DNA from: Roseiarcus sp963741845
GTDB taxonomy: Bacteria; Pseudomonadota; Alphaproteobacteria; Rhizobiales; Beijerinckiaceae
NCBI GenBank assembly: GCA_963741845.1
Contig: CAVUJV010000016.1
Span: 682,001 to 746,000, forward strand
Reading direction: 5' to 3'
DNA: 64,000 nt
Below the pieces are notes generated by a model, which worked only from the letters and a program-made list of their open reading frames with translations, did no database searches and was not told the DNA's origin. A program made the position numbers and the translations under genes. This document shows positions 10,178-18,320 of the stretch, piece after piece; within the stretch, counting starts at the first letter, position 1; each line of letters starts with the position of its first letter.

Positions 10178-11907
10178 GTGGCTGAGAACGAGACGCTCGC
10201 TCTTTCCCCGCCAGCCCGCCGGCTCGCGCTGCCGAGCCTGCGTCAGGTGAGGCTCACCTGCGGCGTCATTCTCTTCACTTACGTCACGCTTCACTTCACC
10301 GACCATGCGCTTGGCAACGTCTCCGTGGCGGCGATGGACGCAATGCTCGTCTTCCAGAAGCTTCTCTGGCAGTCGACGCTCGGCGCCGTCGTCCTCTACG
10401 CCGCCCTCCTCACGCACATGGGCCTCGGATTCTGGGCGCTCTACGAGCGACGGCAGTTCCGCTGGACGCGAATGGAGGCGACCCAGCTCGTGCTGGGGCT
10501 CTCGATTCCCTTCCTGCTCGCCGACCACATTTTTGGGACGCGCGTGCCGCTGAGTCTCTTCGGCCTCGACAAGAGCTATCCGCAGGAGCTTTACAAGTTC
10601 TGGGTCAAGTCGCCGGGCTTCGGCGCCCTGCAGGCGCTTCTGCTGCTCATCGTCTGGATCCATGGCTGCATCGGCCTGCATTTCTGGCTGCGCCTTCGGC
10701 CCTATTACGCGCGGATTCGGAACCTCCTGCTTTCGCTCGCCGTGCTTCTGCCCACGCTCGCCCTGCTCGGCGACTGGCAGGGGGGAAGAATGATCCAGCA
10801 GGAAGCGACGAACCCGGCGTGGCGGGGCCGCGAACTGGCGCCGCAGCATACCGGCACGCCGGACCAGAACGCGCGGCTCGTCGACTACCGCAACGCCACC
10901 CTCGCGGCGCTCGCGGCCCTCCTCGCTGGCGCCGTCGTCGCGCGCGGAATGCGTCGCTGGCGCGAGCGCCGGCTCGGCACGGTGCGCCTCACCTATCCCG
11001 ACCGCGCGATCCGCGTGACGCGCGGCTTGAGCGTGCTTGAGGCGAGCCTTCGCAACAACATTCCGCACGCCCATGTCTGCGGCGGCCGCGGACGCTGTTC
11101 GACCTGCCGCATCCGGGTGCTCGGCGACGCCGACCCGCTGCCGCCCGCGAGCGCAGCCGAACAGGCGGTGCTCGACCGCATCGCGGTCGGGCCCGGGGTG
11201 CGGCTCGCCTGCCAGCTGAGGCCCGAGAGCGATATCGCCTTCGTGCCGCTCCTGTCCGCCAATGTGTCGGTCGCGGACCTCCGGCGCGGCGGCCCGCTCG
11301 GATTCGGCGACGAGCGTTACCTCGTCATCATGTTCGTGGACATGCGCGGGTCGAGCCGGCTCGCCGAGAACCGCCTGCCTTACGATACCGTCTTCATCAT
11401 CAACCAGTTTCTCAATGCGGTGAGCCGCGCGGTCATCGCGGCGGGGGGCGAGCCGAACCAGGTGCTCGGGGACGGACTGCTCGCGCTCTTCGGCCTCCGC
11501 GCGCTCCGCGGAGACCGCCTGCCGGCAGGCGGTCTCGGCCTGCGCCGGGATCGCGGCCAATGTTAAGGCCCTGAATAAGGCGCTGGCCCCCGGCCTCAAC
11601 GAGCCGATCCACTTCGGCATCGGAATCAATGCGGGCATGATCGTCGCCGGCGACATCGGCTACGAGCGCCACGCCCAATTCACGGTGATCGGCGACCCCG
11701 TCAATGTCGCGGCGCGAACTCGAAGGCCTCACGAAGACGATCGGCTGCGAGGTCCTGATGAGCGAGGACGTCTATCTTCAGGCGGGCTTTCCGCCCGAAG
11801 CGCTTCCCGCTTACGAGGTCGATGCGCGCGGCCGTGAGGCGCAGGTCAAGGTCCGGGCGGCGATCCTGGCAGAAGACCTCGCGGTTCCCGAAAGAAGCAC
11901 GGCGTAA
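10178..11907 (+). CDS. membrane adenylate/guanylate cyclase with [2Fe-2S] ferredoxin domain (two frameshifts in this sequence)
   Basis: Makes cyclic nucleotide in response to an unknown, probably redox, signal. Order: N-terminal membrane domain of several helices (TLHFTDHALG, LLADHIFGTRVPL), a plant-type ferredoxin domain with CGGRGRCSTC and a later LACQL, then a class III cyclase domain (IMFVDMRGSSRLAE, PNQVLGDGLLALFG, GINAGMIVAGDIG, TVIGDPVNVAAR). The GTG at 10178 is preferred because AGGGGG lies five bases upstream and homologues begin near here; an ATG at 10043 would add 45 residues. One extra base near 11495-11511 and another near 11716-11718 break the frame; removing both restores a normal cyclase C-terminus ending at 11907. 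Divergent from the NRPS, with 350 bp between starts. Confidence 0.85.
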
Positions 11908-11922
11908 TCGCTCGCGCGCGCT

Positions 11923-13170
11923 TCAGATCAGCGCGCCGATTCCGGCCGCGACCCCCAGCGCCGACACCACGACCGACACGGCCACGACGAGCCACAGCCG
12001 GCCGCGCGACAGCGCGAGGGGCTTGGGCAGGATCGTCGCGGCCAGCGCGACGAGAAAGCCGACCACGAGCGGCAGGAGAAAGGCGTTGAGCGCCTGCGCC
12101 GCGACATTGAGCGCGACAAGGTCCGGGATCGCCCAGACGACCAGCGCGGAGCCGATGACCGCGGCGGCATAGGCCGCATAGAACCAGCGGCTCGCGAAGG
12201 GACTGCGCTCGAGTCTCCGCTGCATGCCAAAGATCTCTCCCACCCCCCAGGCGAGCGCGAGCGAGGCGACGATGGCGGCGACCAGCGACGCCCCGAGCAC
12301 CCCCGCGCCGAACACGACCCTGCCCGCCGCCGCGCCGAGCGCGGGCGTCAGCGCCGCGCTGATGTCGCCGACGCTCGCGAGCTTCGCCGGCGCGCCACGG
12401 GAGGCGAAAGCAGCGGCGGCTGCGATCAGGACCGCGCCCGTAAGACATTGGGTCAGCGCCGCGCCGAGCCCCGTATCGGCCCGGGCGTGGGAAAGATCGG
12501 CGGCGCCGAGCCCCTTATCGACCGCCGCAGACTGCTGATAGAAGACCATCCACGGATTGAAGGTCGCGCCGACGATGGCGGCGACCATCAGCAGGAAGCT
12601 GCTGTCGCGCAGCGGCAGGCTCACGGATTCGCGCGCCATCAGGGAAAAATCGGGCCGAGCTTTCCATGCGACGACGAAGAAGGCGAGTTCGAACAGGCCG
12701 ATGACGAGCGCGGCCCGTTCCACGCGCCGATAGGCGCCCGAACCCACGATCACGAGGAGCGCGAGCGCGGCGAGCGGCAGCGTGAGCGCGCGCGGCGCGC
12801 CGAACATCTCGCCGACGCCCGCAACGCCGGTGAATTCCGTGACGAGGGAGCCGATCGCAGCGACCGCGAGCCCCGCGACGGCGAGCGCCGCCCAGGGCAG
12901 GCCGTAGCGCTCGCGAATGAGTTCCGCGTGCCCGCGGCCGGTCGCAATTCCGAGCCGCAGCGTCAGCTCCTGGATGAGATAGAGCGCCGGCGCGAGGAGC
13001 AGCGTGAGCGGCAGGAGCCGGTAGCCGAAACGCGCTCCGGCGTCGGCGGCGGTCACGACATTGCCGGCGTCGGTATCGGCCAGCATGACGAGGAGCCCCG
13101 GCCCCCAGATGGCGAGCGCGCGGGCGAGCGATGGAACGCCTGTCGCTTTCGTCCCCGACTGACTGCTCAA
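11923..13170 (-). CDS. Nramp-related metal ion transporter with non-canonical metal site
   Basis: A polytopic inner-membrane protein of 415 residues with eleven or so helices, matching the Nramp/SLC11 fold. The TM1 metal motif reads DTDAGN instead of DPGN and the TM6 motif reads FNPWM where classical members have MPH, so the soft-metal methionine is absent. Substrate may therefore be Mg2+ or another hard cation, or unknown. I prefer the TTG at 13170 (GGAG six bases upstream; homologues begin just before SLARALAIWGPGLL) over an in-frame TTG at 13245. It is the last gene of a probable clpS-AKR-SDR-transporter run. Confidence 0.8.
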   Translation of the reverse strand: MSSQSGTKATGVPSLARALAIWGPGLLVMLADTDAGNVVTAADAGARFGYRLLPLTLLLAPALYLIQELTLRLGIATGRGHAELIRERYGLPWAALAVAGLAVAAIGSLVTEFTGVAGVGEMFGAPRALTLPLAALALLVIVGSGAYRRVERAALVIGLFELAFFVVAWKARPDFSLMARESVSLPLRDSSFLLMVAAIVGATFNPWMVFYQQSAAVDKGLGAADLSHARADTGLGAALTQCLTGAVLIAAAAAFASRGAPAKLASVGDISAALTPALGAAAGRVVFGAGVLGASLVAAIVASLALAWGVGEIFGMQRRLERSPFASRWFYAAYAAAVIGSALVVWAIPDLVALNVAAQALNAFLLPLVVGFLVALAATILPKPLALSRGRLWLVVAVSVVVSALGVAAGIGALI

Positions 13171-13272
13171 AACCGGCTCCGGCGGCGCGATCCTCGCGCC
13201 AAGGAGACCCCTCGCCTCGTCTGGCGCGTTTTGGCAAGGGCGCAAAACGCCGCGCGTTTCGACGAACGCGAT

Positions 13273-14145
13273 CTATCCCCGCGCCGCCCTGTCCTTCGCG
13301 TTCTGCGCCTCGATCGCGGCGCGGGCCGCCTGCCATTCGGCGTCGCCCCATTTCCGCAGTTCGTAGAAATTGCCGCCGGTCGCGAGCGCCTGCGCGCCGT
13401 CCATCGCGATCGTCTCGCCGGTCAGCCACTCGCAGCCGTCGGAAAGCAGGAAGGCCGCGAGATTCTGCAATTCCTCCATCCGCCCGTATCGGCCGAAGGG
13501 ATTGACCGCCGCCGTCCCCATCCCCGAGTCCCCTTGCGGGGAGAGGCGTTTGCTCATCCCCTCGGTCGGGATTTCGCCCGGCGCGATGGCGTTGAGGCGA
13601 ATGCCGTAGCGGCCCCATTCGGCGGCCAGCGATTTCGTCATCGCCTCGACCGCCGCCTTGCTCATCGTGGAAGGCACGACGAAAGGCCCGCCGTTGCGCG
13701 TCCACGTCACGGTGATCGAGATCACGCTGCCGCGATGCTTGCCCTTGATCCAGCGCTTGCCGACCGCCTGCGTCACATAGAACGTGCCGTGCATCACGAT
13801 ATTGGCGATGGCGTCGAAGCCGCGCGGCGAAAGGTCCTCGGTGCGCGCGATGAAGTTCCCCGCCGCGTTGTTGACGAGCGAGGTCAGGGGGCCCTCGCTG
13901 AAAATCTCCTCGACCATCGCGTCCACGGCGGCCGCGTCGCGAATGTCGACGCCATAGGCTTTGACGACGCCGCCGTGGGCTTTCATGAGCTCTTCCGCCG
14001 TCGCCTCGCAGACGGCCTTGCGCCGCCCGCAGATCGCGATCTCGGCGCCGAGCCCCAGGAGCCGCTCCGCCATGCCCCTGCCGAGCCCCGTGCCGCCGCC
14101 GGTGATGAGGATCTTCTTGCCCGCGAACAGGCCCTTCTCGAACAT
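13273..14145 (-). CDS. SDR oxidoreductase, 2,4-dienoyl-CoA reductase-like
   Basis: A 290-residue NAD(P)H-dependent short-chain reductase. The Rossmann motif TGGGTGLG is near residue 15, NNAAG follows, and the C-terminal half (FVVPSTMSKAAVEAMTKSL, then GPL-type loop and GRYGRMEELQNLAAFLLSD) closely matches mitochondrial-type 2,4-dienoyl-CoA reductase. In that subfamily the usual YxxxK becomes SxxxK, seen here as STMSK, and a tyrosine about eleven residues earlier helps catalysis; here that position region reads TVTWTRNGG with no Tyr. Substrate is probably a CoA-linked enoyl intermediate of fatty-acid oxidation. It lies 32 bp after the aldo/keto reductase in one operon. Confidence 0.85.
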   Translation of the reverse strand: MFEKGLFAGKKILITGGGTGLGRGMAERLLGLGAEIAICGRRKAVCEATAEELMKAHGGVVKAYGVDIRDAAAVDAMVEEIFSEGPLTSLVNNAAGNFIARTEDLSPRGFDAIANIVMHGTFYVTQAVGKRWIKGKHRGSVISITVTWTRNGGPFVVPSTMSKAAVEAMTKSLAAEWGRYGIRLNAIAPGEIPTEGMSKRLSPQGDSGMGTAAVNPFGRYGRMEELQNLAAFLLSDGCEWLTGETIAMDGAQALATGGNFYELRKWGDAEWQAARAAIEAQNAKDRAARG

Positions 14146-14177
14146 CGCTTCCGCCCTTGTTGTTTATGGAATCCGGT

Positions 14178-15206
14178 TCAGCCCGGCGTCGGCGCGTCCG
14201 GCCGGATCAGCTTGGCGCGCTTGAGCTCCGCCCAGAACTCGGCCGGGATCGGATGACGGAAGGCGGCGACGTTGCGCTCGACCTGCGCACGCGTGATCGC
14301 GCCGGGAATGATCGAGGCGACGATCGGATGGCCGAGCGGGAATTGCAGCGCCGCCGCGGGCAAGGGCACGTTCCAGCGCTTGCAGACCGCCTCGATCCGC
14401 GCGACCCGATCCAGGATCGCGGGCCCCGCCGGCTCGTAATTGTACATGGCGCCCGGAACCGCGCCGGTCGCGAGAATGCCGGAATTGTACCCGCCGCCGA
14501 TCACGATTCCGACGCCGCGCTCGGCGCAGCGAGGAAATTCCTCGTCGAGCACGTCCTGTTCGAGCAGCGTGTAGCGCATCGCGATCAGGAAGAAGTCGAT
14601 GTCGAAGGAGTCGAGATAGCGCGGGATCGTCCCCATGGTGTTGAAGCCCGCGCCGATCCCCCTGATGACGCCCGCGTCGCGCAATTCCTCAAGCGCGCGC
14701 CAGCCGCCGGTGACGAGCTGGGCGAAATAGGCGTCGATCCGCTCGCGGCTCTTGTGATGCCAGCCGTCGAGGTCATGGATCAGGAGGACGTCGATGCGAT
14801 TGACGCCGAGGCGCTGGAGGCTGTCCTCGAAGGAGCGCATCACGCCGTCGTAGCCGTAGTCGAACACGGTCTCGAAATCGAGGCCGCCGATCCATTCGCC
14901 CCGATCGAAGGGGCCTGGCTTCAGCGGCCGGCGCAGGAGCCGGCCGATCTTCGAGGAGATGACGAATTCGTCGCGCGGCCTCCGGTAGAGCGCGCGCCCG
15001 ACTCGATGCTCCGCCTGCCCGCGCCCGTACCAGGGCGAGGTGTCGTAATAACGCACGCCGCCCTCCCAGGCGGCCTTGAACATGGCGGAGGCTTCGTCGT
15101 CCTCGACAGGGTCGAACAATTCTCCGAGCGGCGCCGTGCCGAGCCCAAGTTCGCTGACCTCGACAGAGGCGCGACCGAGCTTGCGTTTGCGGAAGGCCTC
15201 GCTCAT
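14178..15206 (-). CDS. aldo/keto reductase
   Basis: A 342-residue TIM-barrel NAD(P)H-dependent oxidoreductase. The N-terminal strand LGLGTAPLGELF, catalytic Asp/Tyr region YYDTSPWYGRG, catalytic Lys in ISSKIGR, and His in LLIHDLDGW are all present. The sequence most resembles the D-threo-aldose 1-dehydrogenase / L-fucose dehydrogenase branch, but the substrate is not certain. Its ATG overlaps the clpS stop codon (ATGA), so the two genes are translationally coupled, an unexpected pairing of a proteolysis adaptor with a metabolic enzyme. Confidence 0.9.
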   Translation of the reverse strand: MSEAFRKRKLGRASVEVSELGLGTAPLGELFDPVEDDEASAMFKAAWEGGVRYYDTSPWYGRGQAEHRVGRALYRRPRDEFVISSKIGRLLRRPLKPGPFDRGEWIGGLDFETVFDYGYDGVMRSFEDSLQRLGVNRIDVLLIHDLDGWHHKSRERIDAYFAQLVTGGWRALEELRDAGVIRGIGAGFNTMGTIPRYLDSFDIDFFLIAMRYTLLEQDVLDEEFPRCAERGVGIVIGGGYNSGILATGAVPGAMYNYEPAGPAILDRVARIEAVCKRWNVPLPAAALQFPLGHPIVASIIPGAITRAQVERNVAAFRHPIPAEFWAELKRAKLIRPDAPTPG

Positions 15207-15508
15207 TCCTCGGGCTCGGTGCCGAAGCGCAGCGGATAGCCCTTGGCCGCGCCCGCTTCTGTCGCGCGCTGGGCTTTCGTCTCGGCGATGTCCTGCGCGA
15301 AGACCGCCACCACGCAGGCGCCCTTGCGGTGGGCGGTCAGCATAACCGCCATCGCCTGGGATTCGTTGAGCCGGAAGATCGCCTTCAACACCTGCACCAC
15401 GAAATCGCGCGGCGTGTAATCGTCGTTGAACAGGATGACCTTGTGCAGCCGCGGCCGCTGCACATTCGTTTCCACCTTCGGCCGGATTTTCGTGACGGTC
15501 TTGCTCAT
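15203..15508 (-). CDS. clpS: ATP-dependent Clp protease adaptor ClpS
   Basis: A 101-residue adaptor that delivers N-degron substrates to ClpAP. The core reads VILFNDDYTPRDFVVQVL (23-40), with the conserved NDDYTP that caps the N-degron pocket, followed by MLTAHRKGACVVAVF and AETKA. From memory this C-terminal half and the PLRFGTEPEE tail are closer to alphaproteobacterial ClpS2 than to ClpS1, which has a shorter basic tail. clpA is not adjacent here. The start at 15508 gives MSKTVTKIRPKVE, a typical disordered N-terminal extension. The downstream aldo/keto reductase overlaps its stop. Confidence 0.95.
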   Translation of the reverse strand: MSKTVTKIRPKVETNVQRPRLHKVILFNDDYTPRDFVVQVLKAIFRLNESQAMAVMLTAHRKGACVVAVFAQDIAETKAQRATEAGAAKGYPLRFGTEPEE

Positions 15509-15626
15509 AGCGGCCCTCGAAGGCAGGCTATAGATGCGTTAACGCGCATTCTCGCACGAGCCCGGCGTCGCATTCAAGCGGCGCCGATCTTGCCAGCGTA
15601 CCGTCTGGAAAACCGCCGAGGCCCCG

Positions 15627-16640
15627 ATGCTCGTCACCCGTCAGAACGTTCTGCGCAATTTCTGGTACGCGACGAAACCCCTCGGGACGCTGGCCGACGG
15701 GCCGAAGCCTTTTCGCCTGCTCGGGCAGGATATCGTGCTCTTCCTCGACAGGGAGGGCGAGCCCGCTGCGCTGGAGGATCGCTGCTGCCACCGCACCGCC
15801 AGGCTTTCGAAGGGCTGGATCAACGACGGCAATATCGTCTGCGGCTATCACGGCTGGGAATATGACCGCACGGGCAAGCTCGTGAACATTCCGCAGTTCC
15901 CGTTCGAGCAGCCGGTCCCCGACGCCAGAGCGAGATCTTTCCACGCCAGGGAGCGTTACGGCTATGTCTGGGTTTGCCTCGGCGAGCCGCTGCAGGACAT
16001 TCCCGATCTGCCGCAGGACCAGGATCCGGCTTTCCGCCGCATCCACCAGTTCGACGACACCTGGAAATGCTCCGCGCTCCGGATGATGGAGAATTCCTTC
16101 GACAACGCGCATTTCTCCTTCGTCCACAAGAGCACCTTCGGCGACGTCACACAGCCGAAGCCGGAAAAATACGAAATCACGGAGACGGACTACGGCTTCG
16201 TCGCCGAAACGATCGTGCCTGTGAAAAATCCCCCCGAGGCCGCGCGCATCACCGGGACGAAGGAGCCCTGGACCAGGCGGATCATGCGCAACCAATGGTT
16301 CATGCCCTTCTGCCGCACGATGGACATGGAATATCCCTCGGGCCTGAGGCACCTGATCTTCAACTCGGCGACGCCGATCGACGACGGCTCGATCCAGCTT
16401 GTCCAGATCCTGTTCCGCAACGACCGCGAAGAAGACTGCTCGACCGAGGAGCTGCGCGCCTGGGACGGCAGGATCATCGAGGAAGACCGGGAGATTCTCG
16501 AATCGACCGACCCCGACGCCATCGTCGACATGAGCCGCAAGATCGAGATGCACATGCCCTCCGACCGGCCCGGCATGATGATGCGCAACCGGCTGAAGGC
16601 GCTGCTCGTGGAGCACGGGGAGCAGGAGGCGCCGCGCTGA
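15627..16640 (+). CDS. Rieske non-heme iron aromatic ring-hydroxylating oxygenase, alpha subunit type
   Basis: A 337-residue oxygenase component resembling vanillate O-demethylase VanA and related monooxygenases. The Rieske cluster ligands are CCH (about 53-55) and CGYHGW (about 72-77), at normal spacing. The mononuclear iron site DNAHFSFVH (D-x2-H-x4-H) is at about 158-166. It is a stand-alone gene: no reductase or ferredoxin partner lies nearby, so electrons must come from a component encoded elsewhere. It is divergent from clpS with about 118 bp between them. The substrate is not predictable beyond aromatic or O-methylated compounds. Confidence 0.92.
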   Translation: MLVTRQNVLRNFWYATKPLGTLADGPKPFRLLGQDIVLFLDREGEPAALEDRCCHRTARLSKGWINDGNIVCGYHGWEYDRTGKLVNIPQFPFEQPVPDARARSFHARERYGYVWVCLGEPLQDIPDLPQDQDPAFRRIHQFDDTWKCSALRMMENSFDNAHFSFVHKSTFGDVTQPKPEKYEITETDYGFVAETIVPVKNPPEAARITGTKEPWTRRIMRNQWFMPFCRTMDMEYPSGLRHLIFNSATPIDDGSIQLVQILFRNDREEDCSTEELRAWDGRIIEEDREILESTDPDAIVDMSRKIEMHMPSDRPGMMMRNRLKALLVEHGEQEAPR

Positions 16641-16675
16641 AGCGCGGAACGCCTGTCTCCGTCCGGCACACCAAG

Positions 16676-16696
16676 AAAAAGGCCGCCGAAGCGGCC
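16676..16696 (-). terminator. intrinsic terminator of the PEP-CTERM gene
   Basis: On the minus strand GGCCGC-TTCG-GCGGCC (16681-16696) is followed directly by TTTTT. It lies 26 bp past the stop of the PEP-CTERM gene. On the plus strand the hairpin is followed by only three T, so it may also weakly end the Rieske transcript. Confidence 0.85.
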
Positions 16697-16722
16697 TTTG
16701 AGTTCGTAGTGAGCGGTTACAG

Positions 16723-17376
16723 TCAGGCGAGAGCCGACCGCGGCGACCGGCCGCGTCGGTAGCCCGCGAAGCCGAGACCCGCGAACCCGAAGAGCATCAT
16801 CGCCCAGGTGGAGGCTTCCGGAACGGCGGCCTCCGCGTAAATGTCGCCGACCGCGAACGGTTGACTCGAGCTTACGGTGAAGCTGTTCACCGCGCCATTC
16901 GGCGCGGAGAAGCCGAAGAACAGCGCGCCGCCCTGGCCTGCGACGAGCTGGGTCAGAACCTCGGCGCCGTTTGCCGCGTCGAGCGTGATGTCGAATGTTT
17001 GGAACGCCTCGCGGTTCAGCATAGAAGCCAATGCCCGTCGTCTGCTGCCCCGGCGCCAGACGTGAATGTTACGGAGTTGGTCCCGTTGTCGAGAACTTGC
17101 CCCGTATAGCCGCAGCACCAAGTCGCCCAGCTGCTGCCAACCGTGTAAATCTGCGCGCTGGGGCTGACGTCCAGCGTCAGACCGCTCATCGAGCCGTCGT
17201 TGAGCGTCACGCTCGAGACCGTGCTTCCGTCCGAGCCGTAGTTGGTCGTCTCGTAGTTGGGCCCTACCAAGGCCCTGCCACGTCGCCAGATCCGTCGAAT
17301 AATTGATTGCCGCCTGTGACTGGGAGACAGCTCCCCCAAGAATAACGGCGCCCAAAAGCCACGCTCTGTAACTCAT
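16723..17376 (-). CDS. PEP-CTERM sorting-domain surface protein (three frameshifts in this sequence)
   Basis: An exported protein of about 216 residues: signal peptide MSYRAWLLGAVILGGAVSQSQA, a beta-rich body, and a C-terminal exosortase signal PEASTWAMMLFGFAGLG followed by a hydrophobic stretch and YRRGR. Start at ATG 17376 with GGGAGA upstream. The body is spread over all three frames. The parts read LVGPNYETTNYGSDGS, then GQQTTGIGFYAEP, then EAFQTFDITLDAANG. Three single extra bases, near 17269-17270 (AA), 17048-17051 (CCCC) and 17018-17024, explain this, and together they return to the first frame. I read it as one intact gene with sequence errors. Function unknown beyond surface localisation. 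Confidence 0.75.
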   Translation of the reverse strand: MSYRAWLLGAVILGGAVSQSQAAINYSTDLATWQGLGRAQLRDDQLRLGRKHGLERDAQRRLDERSDAGRQPQRADLHGWQQLGDLVLRLYGASSRQRDQLRNIHVWRRGSRRRALASMLNREAFQTFDITLDAANGAEVLTQLVAGQGGALFFGFSAPNGAVNSFTVSSSQPFAVGDIYAEAAVPEASTWAMMLFGFAGLGFAGYRRGRSPRSALA

Positions 17377-17758
17377 GAGTCTCTCCCGATTTTTGAATGG
17401 AAAAAAATAAATCGCCCTACTCTGGCGATGCCAGGCGTTCACAGCTGTACATTCGATGAGGCGTCAGGCCGCATTAAATTCCCATTCGTTAACAGTGTTA
17501 ATAGACGGCGCATAGCGAAATCATGGTTTACAGCCGCGACGTGGAGCGCCGCGGGAGCATTTCATAGATCAATCGAGTGGTTTCTTGCGCGCGACGGCCA
17601 TTGGACTCCTGCGCGCAGGGGCTGGCGTCGCCCTCCCTTCGGGACCGGGCCGGCATGAGATCCGCACGCCCATGCCAAGAAACAAATCCATGGTCTGAAA
17701 CGGCGGAAAACTCTAAAATGACGACGCAAGAAAGAAGTCGTAGGCAGGGGTCGAAATC
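17377..17758. other. intergenic region without genes
   Basis: This 382-bp stretch separates two diverging genes (PEP-CTERM on the minus strand, secreted protein on the plus strand). It presumably holds both promoters. The AT-rich part at 17385-17420 just upstream of the PEP-CTERM gene is the most promoter-like. I see no convincing CDS or RNA gene in it. Confidence 0.5.
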
Positions 17759-18109
17759 ATGAGGGTCTGCTTCGCAGTCATCGCCGCCGCGCCCATCCTC
17801 CTGGCTGGGCCGGTTCTCGCAGGCCCCTGCACGGGCGAGATCCACGATCTCGAGGTCGAGGTAAACGCGAAGCTCGACGCGATCGCCGGGCAAGGCAAGA
17901 CCGCGCGGCAATCAACGGCCGCGCAGATGCACCGGCAGCCGACGCCCAACACGCTCGCCAACGCCGAGGTGGAGGCCGGAGACATTTCCGACGCCGACGT
18001 GACGCGGGTCCGCCAGTTCATCGCGCAGGCGCGCCAGGCGGACGGCATGGACGATCTCGCCACCTGCCACAAGGCGCTCGCCGACGCGCGGGCCCTGATG
18101 AAGTTCTAA
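17759..18109 (+). CDS. secreted small protein of unknown function
   Basis: A 116-residue protein with a Sec signal peptide (MRVCFAVIAAAPILLAGPVLA) and a mature part of about 95 residues beginning GPCTGEIHDLEVEVNAKL. It has two Cys in the mature form (GPC and ATCHKAL), which could pair, a basic QMHRQPTPNTLANAE segment, and a C-terminal amphipathic helix ending ADARALMKF. Similar GPC-starting periplasmic proteins are found in Rhizobiales as I recall, without assigned function. It appears to be a single-gene unit, closed by two GC hairpins directly after the stop. Confidence 0.7.
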   Translation: MRVCFAVIAAAPILLAGPVLAGPCTGEIHDLEVEVNAKLDAIAGQGKTARQSTAAQMHRQPTPNTLANAEVEAGDISDADVTRVRQFIAQARQADGMDDLATCHKALADARALMKF

Positions 18110-18156
18110 CCGGACGCGAAAGCGTCCGGCCCGAGGCTCGCGCGCATTCGCGAGCC
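18110..18156 (+). terminator. tandem hairpins after the secreted protein gene
   Basis: CCGGACGC-GAAA-GCGTCCGG (18110-18129) begins right after the stop codon and is followed at 18135-18156 by GGCTCGCG-CGCATT-CGCGAGCC. Both stems are perfect, eight base pairs each. There is no T-run after either, so they are terminator-like or mRNA-stabilising hairpins rather than textbook intrinsic terminators. Confidence 0.6.
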
Positions 18157-18320
18157 GCGCCGATGCGCTCGCTCGAAGCCCTCAAGACATCGAGCGCCGT
18201 CAAACCCTCGCGGGCTGCGACGGGGGCGGGTCAACGCATTGTGACCGACGCCGTCGCCCGACATGGCCGTTCCGTCTTGCGGTGGCCGCCGCCGGGGGTC
18301 AGAAGACCGGCGGCTTTCTT

